Shown: piece by piece, positions 15,201-26,594 of the stretch
Layout of the letters: the number at the start of each line of letters is the position of its first letter
Position numbering within the stretch: the first letter of the stretch is position 1
NCBI GenBank assembly: GCA_003049485.1
Contig: PYST01000077.1
Coordinates: forward strand, 62,001 to 126,000
Length of the DNA stretch: 64,000 bases
Reading direction: 5' to 3'
Source: Ophioceras dolichostomum
Lineage: Eukaryota > Ascomycota > Sordariomycetes > Magnaporthales > Ophioceraceae
Position numbers and translations under genes: made by a program
The notes under the pieces: generated by a model
Seen by the model: the letters and a program-made list of their open reading frames with translations, nothing else
Database searches by the model: none
Told to the model about the DNA's origin: nothing

Positions 15201-16494
15201 TGCTTAGGGCATGTTTCGGCATAAATGGCAGTTTGCGAGCTGAGCGGATGCAGCGTGTCCAGTGTCGTCGGATTGGACAACATGGGAGTGACGTGACGAG
15301 AGCCCCGGTGCCTGCCGTCGCAGCCATCAATTGTCGACCCTGTCGAGCACATGCGGGAAGGACCCGTGGGTGGGTCGCCTGCTGCCACTGCACAGTAGCA
15401 CACACCCCAGATTACAGGGCTGGCTGAACCGGTGTGTGAACTGTGCAGATTCCGTACCACGCATATCATCAAATGATGCCTACGTCAGGGTAGCTGACCG
15501 ACGCTCGTCATTCTGATCTGCTTCGCAGAAGTACCCACCAGGTCAATACCTACCTAGGTACCTAGGTAGGTAGGTATCCAACAAATGAGCAGAGTGCCCA
15601 ATGGTTGCTGAGATTTGAAGGTCTTTTTACTGAATGGTGAGTCTAGCAAGGGCGGCGGTGTTGGTCCTCGCCTTTCACCCCACGCAACGACTCCACTAAC
15701 ATGCAGGACGGACAAGTGGGTTGTCGGCCTGGAGATTTGTTTGTCACTGAGACCGTTAGGTTTCTGCCGTTTCCTTAGAATGGAAGCCCGACGAAGTTCT
15801 CGCAGCAAGTTCGTGAACTGGAATTTTCCCGGGTGGATAGGTAGTGCAGAAGATTAGTATGAAGAATGCTTGATTCAAGATGGTCGCGATATTCAGGCAA
15901 GGCAGGGTCCGTCGTTCAAAACTACATGTACAGAGATACAAAAGTGTGAGAGAAGCAACAGTAGAGAAATGGTAAATCGGGTCCAGGGATCTACCACCTG
16001 CTTAGGAACACATCTAGGTGCTAAAGAGGTAGGTAGCCAGGATGTTGAAGGAGCGAACAATAAGAAAAGTACGGAAAATACAGAACTGTACGAAAAGAAG
16101 GGAATGAGCAAGTCGAAAATGCAGCAGAAACAAAACCTTCCTCCACCAAGTTCCATGCAATGTAAGTGGCTGGAGAGAAAAACAAGATGCCTCTCTAGCT
16201 AATGATACATATGTTGTTCCGTCCCGAATCGTCGGATATCTCGAACTTCTAAGATGCTCGCAGCGCTATTCGTTTGTCTCGGTCCGCTGATAATGGAGGC
16301 ACCCGGCAATGTTGCTGCTCAACTCGGTTTGTACGTTGACTCGAGGCGGAGGCGAGGATGGCGATAGGTGACTGGCGGAGAACAGACAGCGGTGTAAAAG
16401 AAACGCAAAGGGAGTGTAGCGAGGTTCGGGCGACGATCGCTCGTCTGACGGTGCTCTCTAGTTGTTGTGTCACAGCTTTCACTCCAACGGCATC
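9210..16494. other. Gene-poor region with low-complexity and promoter-like tracts
   Basis: No coding sequence can be supported. Contents include a TCTG tetranucleotide run near 9594-9614, a GGT/GTG-rich tract near 10185-10270, long pyrimidine tracts at about 9270-9470 and 10550-10900 that resemble fungal leaders but precede no gene, a GT-rich run near 12246-12266, and ACCTAGGTAGG-type motifs at about 9980 and 15547. Base composition is not AT-rich, so this is neither a centromere nor an RIP-mutated block. All frames are short and lack recognisable motifs. Confidence 0.5.
15547..15572. repeat. 26-bp perfect palindrome of TACC/TAGG units
   Basis: The sequence consists of TACC, TACC, TAGG, TACC, TAGG, TAGG and TA, which equals its own reverse complement. 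A further TAGGTAGGTA continues on the right side. Related fragments occur at about 9980-9996 and 24411-24430, and shorter GGTACC/CCTAGG pieces are scattered elsewhere. It could form a hairpin. I see no element ends around it. Confidence 0.85.
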
Positions 16495-16718
16495 TCAATC
16501 TTATTATCAACATGTCAGCAACCATCTAGTATACAAGCCATGGGTATTGTGCACTTACGTTTTGGATAATCGGCGCCGCCATGGTCGGCGCAGGGAAAAC
16601 CGAGATATTCTGGGCTCGCGATTGAACACACATGGTTGGGCCTGTATGGGTGTCTGCATTGTACGAGCAGTTCTTTGTAGTCGCCGCAACTATAGTGCCT
16701 AGGATAAATCGTGCACAT
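16495..16718 (-). CDS. Probable 54-residue cysteine-rich protein (MCTxYxxHYxCG start), unknown function
   Basis: The proposed exons (minus) are 16718-16559 and 16499-16495. The ATG at 16718 sits in a good context (CCCACCATGTG). The first exon ends at a strong donor, GTAAGT, at 16558. A GCTGAC branch site and an AATAAG acceptor give a 58-base intron, after which the frame closes at once (CAT TGA). The product begins MCTIYPRHYSCG and has six cysteines. From memory, many filamentous fungi carry unannotated-function proteins of 50-60 residues that open with a similar MCTxYxxHYxCG pattern, and that is why I report it. There is no signal peptide. A TATATA element lies about 430 bases upstream (near 17148). 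The last five bases of coding sequence depend on the splice choice; a different acceptor would give a longer tail. It is the only candidate gene in the 18 kb desert apart from the pseudogene. Confidence 0.42.
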
Positions 16719-19700
16719 GGTGGGCAGGATGGCACCGAGGGCCACTAGCTGCGAAATGATCGGAGATGCGAACAAGTTGTAGTAGAATGGGTTCGTCCGA
16801 GGTAACGTATGTCTTCAGAGAGCGTTTGATGATGACAATGATGTGCAACGAGCGAGCATATCAGGATAGGAGCCGGAGGAGTTATCTCAGATGAGGTTGA
16901 AGAGTGCAGGAAGGAAGTGGTCCGCGTTGCTATGGCGAACAGGACTTGAAAACGATGAGGTCAAGACTCCCTTAATATACTAGTCCAAGGAGGCGACGAC
17001 GTTTGCTCAAGGAGAGAGCAGCCATCGAGAGACACACCAGCTGCGCACTCCCAGGTAACTATGCCAGCCACAGGTTCTGCGAAGAGGAGTGCCTGGCACA
17101 TGCTCAGTGCAACTTGTGTGTCATCAGAGTGATTCGGTGAGTGTATATATGCAGTTGGTTGTTGTGATGGATGCATAGCTAAACAAGATAGCGCGACGGT
17201 GGTGGCGTACGTTGGGTGTAGGGTGTAGTTTTTCTTGTTCTCCAGGGAGAAGTCGAGATACATGCTCCTCGCTAATCCGAATCATCCAGCCTTAAAGGAG
17301 GGGCCACGGGGCGGAAGTGGGAGGGGAATGGCCAGGGGGCCTCGATAAGCTGCTGCCGGGATTTGAGGAGGAGATATGCCGGTCACAACTCACAAGCAAG
17401 AGCCGTGGGTACAGACTTGTATCGAGTGGATGTATGTCAGTCGATAGCATTAGAGGTTATAGTGGAGGGAGGAAAATGTTGTGTGTGAAAGAGAGAGAGC
17501 GTGATAGAATGGAGGGGCGGTCGGGGGCTGTTGGTGAGCACCGTCGAATCACATCGGCCAGGCAGTCAACAACTCCTTGCGCAGGTGGAAAACAAGACAA
17601 ACGACGACCGGCATTGGTGGGCGTAGGGGTGACTCTTCTCTACACAGCAAATTGTGGTCCGCATGCAAGCGTGGTCCGCATGCAAGAACGCATGCGGTAT
17701 GGAATACAGACAGTCGCCAGGGGGATGGTGGAAATACTGAGTGGTTGTGCTTGTGATCATTGGCCAACGGCGAGAGAGACAGTGAGGAATGGACGAACGT
17801 TAGCAATCCGGCCGGACATTGTAGGCCCTACCTACATATCCGTACAAGGCCTCGATCTGGGCCGCATACATCTCGGAGGTCGCGCTTGTCGCTTGCTTGC
17901 GCTTGCGTTTGCCTGGTTGGTTATTGCTCTGACTGGACCCTGAAGAGCAGAGACAGCAGACGGAGCAATGAGAGCAAAGAGAAGTGAAATCGCCTTGGTC
18001 CCCACGCAGCATTGGAAGTCGTCAGGTTACCCTTAGACGAGGGGCGTTCCTCCCGTTGTGATGTCCACTTACTTAGCGTATCCATGGCCCTCATCCGATT
18101 TGACGAAGAGCTAGCCTGTGCACAACGTCAATCTCAACGCCCCAAAGAATTGCTCCACACCTAGCCTTGAACTCCATTTGACTTCCATGCCACACGGCCT
18201 GGGTTTGGGGAAGTGGAGGGAGCTTTGGAGATGCGGGAAGATGAGCGAAGAAAAAGGGAGCTTCGAGGTTGAGCGACGGGATGACGACTCAACATCCAAG
18301 ATGTGACAAATACACTCTTGGAGTTCTCGATCGGCATGGACATGGAGGCCAGCGTACTTTTGGCAGCTGAGCACGCTTGAATGACGAGCTTACCTTCCCG
18401 GGGGCACCCAGGCAGCTCCCCGGTCTGTCACTTAGAGATGGTGAATCGAGATAAATCGAAGAAATCCTGGTCCGGTCAAGTACCTAGGTCAGTAGGAGTT
18501 TGGGGGCGGGTCCAGTCCCTCCCCCCCTGGCCTGGGCCCATGCCACCTGTGTGTGCTATGCTCTGTACCGGACAAGAGTAATGCTAGGCTACTTCGAGCT
18601 TTCATGGCTGTTTTAGAAGATCCATCGCCGTTTTCTTTTCTCTATTTCCCTTTTGCACCAAGGAAGCAATGTGGAAGATGGTGATCTGATCCTCTAACCT
18701 TTCGAATGATCAATGCTGCCGGTGAGATACCAAGGGGCACTGGGGAAAGATGGGAGGAGTAGTGACACGCGGGAAGGCAGAGGAGAGGGAGCGGTCGAGC
18801 TGAAGCGTTGCACCACAGGGAAGAAACACGGTTACTCGCCGGTCTCCTGTCCCCCCGAATCGGTCTGTAGCTCTAAGTTTTTGGAGTTAGAACGCCCCTT
18901 CGAGCCGACCGACGGCTGTCCGAAGTTTCACACAACCAACACAACCAACACATCAAGATCTTAAGGGGGAGAGAAAGTAGTGGCAGGAAAACAAGTCTGT
19001 CCGACCTCCGTCCTCCAGAAGGCATAATGTGCAAGGGGAGCAATGGACTGAAGAGACGTCGTGATCACATCAAATTGTTTCGCGTCGACGCCCTCGCATC
19101 TGTGCGGGGCCTGCATCCACCTGCCCCACACGACGGACTTCCTCTGATGGTACGGAGTACGAAGTAAGGAAAACGGAAAGCTCTACCAACAGTCGGCCTC
19201 ACTCCCTGATCTACATACTTGACTCTAGGTTCGTAGTACCATGAACCTCAAGCGGCTGGCCACTACGAGGAGAGGCCCGTTAGTCTTTATTTCTGCCACA
19301 TCTCAGTGTTGCGTTGGCCATGCCGTTGGCAGTGACCGTGGCTGTCCCGCAATCCTGTCGCACTGTCTGTCAAGCCGACATCTGGGAAAATTTAGGTATG
19401 ACCTCGATCCTGACCGAAGACTTAGTCGAAAATGCCTCCGCTAACCTACTCGATCATCGGCGGCAAAAAGGGAAGAAGAAAAACGATGAGGGTCTGTGGC
19501 TTGACATCCTAACGGGTTGGGATACGATCGTGGTGGGGCCCCCTTTTCCAGCATGGCCTCGACAACCATCATCATCGTCAAACGACATCACCAACATCAC
19601 CACCATCATCATCCATAGATGCCCAAAAGCACAATGCGACGCAAAAACCCGGGAACTGATTCACCACACAGCTTGAGGGTCAATTGGAATCTCTTCCATC

Positions 19701-22700
19701 TCGCTGCCTTGCCCTCGTTTCTTCGTGCGATGGAAGATTCTGAGCCTTCTGCGGCCGATTCTGCGACCCGCGCACTCCACCAAAGTTGCACCCAAATATA
19801 CCATGGTGGGAAGCCCGGAATGCGCTAGAACCCAAGACTGCCTGCTCACAGCCCCTTTTACTATGAGAGCAAGGCCCATTTTGGGGCCCTAGGCCGTCTC
19901 TCGACTGACGATTGAGAGTCACCCATCGCTCTTGGCGGGCGAGATCTGGTCTGGGGGCATCCACTGCACCCGCTCTGTCGCCTCAATTCTTCGCTTTTTG
20001 AGAAGCATTACTCCCCTGAATGAATGGAGGCACACTTAGCAGGGACATCGTGAGCCACCGGGCCGCTGAGCCACCCACGACTTCCCTTGAACCGCTCCGC
20101 GCCTTGGTCATGAGAGAAGGAGGAGTACCCTCCCCATCCCCTTCCTCCAAGCGGTCCACCTCTCAACGACAATCGTAATCATGGAATCCTAGTCGTGTAG
20201 GGCACTGCACTAACTTGCAGCTAGCAGATCGCCAGGTCGAGGAAGCGCCATCGTGTCCAAGACTTGACTCAGTATCTTTTCACTGTCTTTCGGGGAGAAC
20301 TTGCCGACCTGCTACCAGGGCGGACCGACTGCATTCAAGGCGGGCGGACGTCTGTCTCATCTCGGTACTGCGGGTGCATGCAGTATCACAGATACATCGG
20401 CCTTCACCGGCCCTGATGTTGCGGTAATATTGCCACTTCATTGGTCCCGACAGTTCGGGTCGGCCATTCACACAGAGCGGCAGCCTAATCCACCTGGCCA
20501 TCTCTCCTCACGCTCGCCGGTCCGGACGAAGTCACTCTATATAGGCCAGCGAGATTCTTCACGCTAGCTAGAGAGGCCCGTCTTGCGTGCGTTATCCGCC
20601 CCGTTTCTACACTTCTGCCACCGTCCAACCCTGCAGCCCTGTCTCTCCATCTCTCCCCTGGAGTGGCGCCGCGGCGCGCTTAGGTCTCATGAGGAAGGTA
20701 GCCAACTAGAATGCAGAGTACGGCCTTTTTATCGGAATGGAGCCTTCGAGGGCCCGTGATGGAGTCATACGAGGCCATCACTGCATGTTGAACCTATCCA
20801 GTTGCCTCATCGGGGGATGAGTGCTCCACGGCGCACGCTAGTCTGCCGCGACTGCTACCAATGGGATAACGGGAAGCGGCTGGAGCACCGCGTCTGTGTC
20901 ATCTCCCGCGGTAGCCGCGAGCATATGCAAGAGGCCTGATGCGGTAGGGCTCTATTCTCGTCGATCCCTGGAGCAATTTTGGCAGACCGATATTGATAAT
21001 GACAATGATCTAGCCGGGACGGGCTAGGAGCTGCCTAAATTGCTGGAGATTATGATGATGGTTCCAATCTTCGAATTGTTCGGCGCGCCCTGGAACCGCC
21101 ACCCTCTCCCATCTCCACAAAGAAGGTCTTGAGACCACCCAACCTATGAGAAGCTCTCATCTCGGCGGTGGCAAAAGAAGCCATCCCTTTGCCCTGCAGA
21201 TGTCCATCAAATGGGCTATTAAAGCTGCGAATTCTCGTCGGTGTCTTGGGCAGACAGAACCAACAGACATGAGCCTTCCACGTTGAGGACGTGGATCACA
21301 TGCAGAACTCTATCAGGAATTGACTCAGGGGTTCAGGGGGTGAACGGAACTTGGAAGTCGTCCAGTACAGCGTGCCTCACGGATAGGGCGATAGAATAGG
21401 CCGCAGCGCCGAATGGGAACTCCACATGGTGTTACCGGGCTCCCTCCTCTTTGTGATGTCTGTGTATCACACCTGTGATGCGGCCTGCGCGCCGGCGGCA
21501 CAGTCAACCGACACCTTCTCGTTCTCCATCAGCATCATCGGATCTTCTACCTCGAGAACCGATGACAGTCGGCGAGCTTGTTCACTCGTTCGAAAAATTT
21601 CACCGACTATCAAAGAAGAAGCAACAGTGATTAGTGGAAGGGGGCCTGCAGACCCTGGAGGGCCATCTTAACCGCCCACCTTTTTACACATGTTGACTCA
21701 GCCTTGTGGTAGGCCAACCGACCTGCCGGAATTCTGCTCGGTAGGCAAAAAAAGGCAGAAGAAGACGTGGATGAGAATCAAATCAACAAATCAAGAGTGA
21801 CACGAATAGATGATATCGTCCTGAGATTAATGAGTTGGGGAGACACCCTCAGTTCATGAGTTCGGTGTAAGGCTGGACTCATCGACCGAATGGGTCGCTT
21901 ACGCTTTCATCACGACCTCAGCTCTCAAAAATAAACCTAGCCTAGAATTCAGGCAGGTCCAGGAAGCAAGACCCTACCTACCCTCCATCCCGTTAGCGAC
22001 AGCGGACCCTCCTCTGAGGACCCTCTGAACTTACCTATACGAGCGGCCTCCGACTTAAGAGACAGACCTCGGCACGCCAAGGGCCGGGTTCTAGGCGGCC
22101 AGGTGGAGCCGCTAAGAATTTTCGGCACATCGGCCGGATCGGAGGGGGCGGGGTTGCGAATAGGCTCCACTCATGACTCGGCGACGGCGATCTCCTCACC
22201 TCACGCAACGGCCGGATAACGTCGCAGGCGGTGGAGGATCCCACGATTCTGCCACGATTCTAGAAGCCTGCCTGGCAAATAATCCCCACAACATGGATCC
22301 CGTTGCATTATTGCCGGCGGCCTCCCATGGTCTGCTACCAAGCTACATAATCGTGGTCTTCTTTGCCGCTCCCCCCACCCGTCCTCACCTTCCTAACGTT
22401 CGAGATCGCGGGAGACATGTCGCGTGCGGCTGGCCGTTGTTCAATTTTCTAGTGTCAAACATGTTCTAATGTCAAACCTCTTGCTAAACACTGTCATAGA
22501 CAAAAGGGGCAACTCGCACTGCCGTTAGGGCAAACCACAGACATAAGAGCCGACGCCTCCCACATCACACTCAGAGAGTAGGTGTGTCGCATAGAGTTTA
22601 GGCCGCCGTTTTTGGCAGCCCGGACCTTCCGTTTTCAGCAGCCTTGAGTACCCCAGGCAAGTTAGCACACCAGCGGGCGGGTCGCTGTACCTCTCGGATT

Positions 22701-23109
22701 CTGTCGCACGGCACGGCTGGGCTGAGCGTGAAGCGCCGGAGCCAGAAGCCAGGATCGCGGAGTAGGGGCGTCCTTCACAAAGGCAGGACTGAGCGGAGGG
22801 GATATTTGAGCCGGACGTGCCGCCGCATCAGGCTGCATCCGCCGAGATAATGTCGCGCATCGCGGCTCCGAGTCGGCATCACGTGATACCGTGATTGCCT
22901 GGCGCTTCCTGTTCGCCCGAACCACGCCCTCGGCGAGCTTAGTTCTTCTCCTCAACGGGGCAAGGCTCGCCGGTTCCGCTGTTGTTCGGAGGCCTGCCGC
23001 CGCTGGGGCCTGGAAACGCAGGCAGGCACAGCAAGGACCGTTTTTGCGCGATGATGCTGCATTACTCTTCGCGGAGTGTTTTCCAAACACCAGCTTTATT
23101 GTTTGAAGT
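16719..23109. other. Gene-poor region
   Basis: No coding region is supported on either strand. It contains a 16-base direct repeat with an inverted partner (17654-17697) and a promoter-like CTCTATATAGGCC element near 20533 that is followed by a pyrimidine-rich tract. No open frame with recognisable content follows: the first downstream ATG, near 20689, closes after six codons. Base composition is similar to the flanks. Confidence 0.5.
17654..17697. repeat. 16-bp direct repeat with inverted partner
   Basis: GTGGTCCGCATGCAAG occurs at 17654-17669 and again at 17671-17686, one base apart. It is followed at 17690-17697 by GCATGCGG, the inverse of the CCGCATGC inside the repeat. The arrangement could form a small hairpin. 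No gene is associated. Confidence 0.85.
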
Positions 23110-23921
23110 CTAGAATAAAACTTTCCTCGCCCTAGCAATGCCCGAAATGTCCCACTCCTTTGGCTTCGTCTTGTCCATCCACTCCATCCAGTCCTCATCT
23201 GCAGAGGGCTTCATCATGCTTGCGTACTCCCAGTAGTCTGGGAACCAGCCCGAATCTTCCCAGTCAATAACCCCGGTAATGCGCCCCCTTCGTGGACCAT
23301 GACGTTCCTGGGAGCCAAATCCCCATGTGTGAAGACCGAGGCATCAGACCGCGGAAGCTCGGGGAGCAGGTCGCCGTCCCACCTGTCCAACGAGCCGCTG
23401 TTGAAGTGGAGGTAGCGCTCGCTCGTAGATCCTGTCCCTCAGCGCGTCGCCATCCAATATGGGGCGTTTCGGAGATTGAAGATCTTGGATCAGGACGTCG
23501 TTGCTCGCGGACCCATCGGCAGCACACTAGTAGAGATGGGAAAACTCGGGGCCCGTTGGATCTGCCGCAGCCTATCCACAATCCCGCATATCTCTTCACA
23601 TATGCGAGACTTGGTGGCGTTATCGAATCCGTCCCAGGCGTCGTGCAGAGGGGTCCCTTCCACTTTATCCATCTTCAGAGACCCATTCTCGGAGCCGTCC
23701 TCGATCCAGAATGTCGACGTGAACAATTCAGGAACCGGAACGTTGGTTTCTTTTTTGACGAGGGTCAATGCCGCTGATTCGTTTCTAGTGGCTCGCCTCC
23801 ATCTCTTGCAAACGAGCCCCGGGCAGAGTTCTAGGACTGTTGCACCGCGTTGTCGGGACAATTAGACGGGATAGTTGTCCGAATCGTCGTCCGCATCGTC
23901 TAGACGAGAAGAGATCAGCAT
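23110..23921 (-). pseudogene. Broken aminoglycoside-phosphotransferase (APH)-family kinase-like gene
   Basis: When the minus strand is read in pieces, it gives a fungal APH-family protein of about 270 residues, the usual length of the short fungal members. The start is at 23921 (MLISSRLDDADDDSDNYPV). Next comes the ATVLELCPGLVCK strand and the NVPVPELF hinge, then GTPLHDAWDGF, the Brenner-type catalytic loop THGDLAPRN, the metal-binding motif GVIDWEDSGWFPDYWEY, and a stop at 23110-23112. Four lesions break it: an in-frame TAA at 23862-23864 (codon 20), a net one-base loss or two-base gain near 23520-23530, a four-base GAGC duplication at 23417-23424, and a one-base loss near 23281-23288. The catalytic His, Asp and Asn codons themselves are intact, so the decay looks recent and is indel-driven. 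It shows no sign of C-to-T repeat-induced mutation. Splicing does not repair these breaks, because no intron signals lie at them. Confidence 0.85.
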
Positions 23922-24340
23922 TTAGATAAGGAGAGGTACTGGGGTCAGTTAGCCTATCGGAACCGCTCATCGTGTGTAAGTAGGTGGTACCTATCGGCAC
24001 CAGATCGGGAATGATGTGTACAACGTTGGGAGGAGGCGGCCACGACTTTGGCATAGAAATAGGGAAGCGTCTCGCGTGGCGGGTTGGGGGGCGCTGCCGT
24101 GGCCACCGATCAAGGCCTTGTGAAGAACAGTCGGCGTCACGGATTGAACGGCAGGTACGCCGGTCGCCGGTCGTCAGGTTGAGGGCCAACGTCCGCCCCC
24201 GCCAGCCAGGTCCGGACCTATTGGCCGGGGTGAGTCCTTACCCGGACCGCTTTCAACCACCCGATGCCCCGACAGTGAGACACGGACATTACGGAGGTCG
24301 GTAGCACATACACTTCCCAGGTACCTCTGCTATTTTATAG

Positions 24341-24457
24341 AACACTCCCCAAGTACCTGCTCTACAGAGGAAATTACTGAACAGGCATTTGGAAACGGAA
24401 ACTTAGAGAAGGTACCTACAGGTAGGTACCAAGATGTCGTGTACGGGATGTGTTTAA
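24341..24457 (+). repeat. Dispersed repeat, copy A
   Basis: Aligns with 28812-28909 in the same orientation. Both run from AACACTC through TACAGAGG, AATTACT and AAACGGAA, and end in ACCAAGATGTCGTGTA followed by GGGATGT. Copy A is longer, with about 7 extra bases before AAACGG and about 18 extra bases around GGTACCTACAGGTAGG. No open frame, terminal inverted repeat or target duplication is evident, so the class is unknown. Confidence 0.8.
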
Positions 24458-26317
24458 TTTTAATCGGCATCGTCTATCAATTCTCTGGGACGAGCCCAGG
24501 CTGGCTTCGCATGTACATGCTTCTTGCATGTAAGAAAGTTAGAAAGGGCGGCAGGCAGCATTCCCGAGAAGACGAGAAGGGAAGGGAGAAAAAAAAAACG
24601 ATCGAAGAGACCAAGTCGACGACGGCGTGGAGGAATTGTGATCTCTCACATTTCTGGACGACACATCATCGCATGATGTCTGGAGGTACACAGGTACACA
24701 GGCCGCACCTCGCCGGCTACCGCCGGATTATCGACGGTAACATCAGCCCTTGAGATTCCAAGGGATTCCAACGCCACACCGTTGCCGCTGCTTTGCTTGC
24801 GCACTGCACCGACAAGGGTGCTGATAAGGAACTTTACGTTCCTTCAACTTCCATTCGCCAGGGAAGCGTCGAATGATGGAAAGGCAATCGTCACTCTTTC
24901 CCGGGTTCTGGGGCTCTGGGGGAGATTGAGGAGCCGGCTTTGCTAGTGCAGCAGCTGACGGGGGCGCGTGCCTGATCAACCACCCCAGAACTGGCTCCCC
25001 GCAACGACGGACCCAAGCGAGCCTAGTCCCGCTTCTTGAAATCCTGCCGCAAACTTCCTTGTCTTTCTTTTGAATTTTTTTTACGGGTTCCTGATCTGAA
25101 CTGGGCAGTCGCAGGCGCAGGGAGGCTCGGGATCCGGCTTGAGGCTAGCATGTCTCAATGCCATGTGCTGAATAGCTTCCGAAAAATCATCTTCGAAGTC
25201 GCCGCCAGCCCGAGGGTTGGGAATCTACTGCGGAAATGCAGACGAAAGTAGCTGCCCGCATGTGGGATGTGGATTTCGGCTCTTTGAGTGCTGAACAGAC
25301 CCCGCACATCACTACTACCAACAATTTGCACCTGCAATCATCAACTCGTTCCCTGCGTCAGAAAGAACTTGACTGATGATCTCCCGCACAACTCCACGAT
25401 TCCAGGGACCGACCGACCTCCGAGCGGAAATACGTCATCCCCGCCGGACTTTACACTTTGTCTCCATCCCTTACCTCCCCAGCGAGTGCTGCTTTCCCCT
25501 TCCTGTCCACCCACCCCCGCCTCAGTATCTTTTCAGTCTGGTGGTACTTGGATACCTACTGCTTCATGCATCCTGTAGCGCAACCGCAAGTAAGATTGAC
25601 CTTCGGCGGATAGCAAAGGCTTTTAACGGGCTTTTGCTTCTTGGTTTTTGCTAGGTTTGATCTTCCTTCCCTTGCGCGGGCGTGGCGTACAACCTACTGT
25701 CTCGACCCCTCCCAGCTACAGCTACATGCCGCGCCGGCCAATGGGGCACCCCACGTGCGTCGGGCGGCAACATGCCTCAGCATGCCGGGCCCGGGGTCCC
25801 CTTCTTGCGTCAGCAGCGCAAGCACAACAGCTCTTGGGACTTTGTTGTTCAGAGTTCTTGTCAGACCCGAGCAGGCAGGGTGGGCTGCTCCTAGGAGGAG
25901 CGTTTTTAGTTACCTACCCGCTGCGTCTCTGTGTGCGTGAAAGACCTGCCCCGCTTACGGGGTCATACGCGCTGAGCCACTGCTCGCTGTTTGCGGCTTA
26001 ACGGAAATCCTCAGCCGGCCATGTGACACGCGGACACGGGCATGGACATGGATGGGATGGATGGTGGTGGGCGCGAGACGCTTGCAAGCCCTGGATGGAC
26101 TGTCCCTTTTCTGCAAGCGCAGAAGCACCCAGAAAGCCAGATGTGCAGGTTTTACGGGACTCCCGGCTTGGTGGTGGCTGACCCCGGGCTGACTAGCGCC
26201 GCCGCGGGTATCAATTACAAAACGCCATGACGACGGGGGGGTTTGGGGCTGTTGGGCCGCCCGGGGAAGGAAGGATGGATGGATGGATGAGCGCGAGAGA
26301 CCGACGGTGGAGGGGCA

Positions 26318-26324
26318 TATATAA
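26318..26324 (+). promoter_or_regulatory. TATA box (TATATAA) of the 86-residue protein gene
   Basis: TATATAA lies inside the near-palindrome GGGGCATATATAAGCCCC, about 270 bases before the ATG at 26595, and is followed by a long T/C-rich leader. Placement suits a fungal gene with a long 5' untranslated region. Such a clear TATA box usually goes with regulated, high-amplitude expression. Confidence 0.55.
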
Positions 26325-26594
26325 GCCCCCTCCTCTACCCCCCTTCGCCGTCATCGTCTCCCTTCTTCTTCCTTTTTCTTTCTTCAGTCCCTCCTCAAAA
26401 CACACAAGACGCAAACAAAAAGTCCTCCCTGGTCCCCCGATCCTTTCATCGCTGCACATTCGCCGCCGGCCTACGCCTACCACCTCTCCCTCCCTAAAAC
26501 GGAATATCAAACGCTCTGCGCGCACCTTGCCAGAGAGATAGACAACCCACACACCACCACCACCACCACCACAGCAACAACAACAACCACCAAA

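Larger units (their letters stand above)
23922..26594. other. Gene-poor region upstream of the 86-residue protein gene
   Basis: Contains copy A of a dispersed repeat (24341-24457). The right part (about 26240-26594) is the probable promoter and leader of the next gene, with a GGAT tetranucleotide run at about 26271-26289, a TATA box and C/T-rich tracts. No other gene is supported. Confidence 0.55.

Noticed and set aside
22662..23198. Minus-strand frame of 178 codons
   Set aside because: It overlaps the end of the phosphotransferase pseudogene in a different frame and has no recognisable content.
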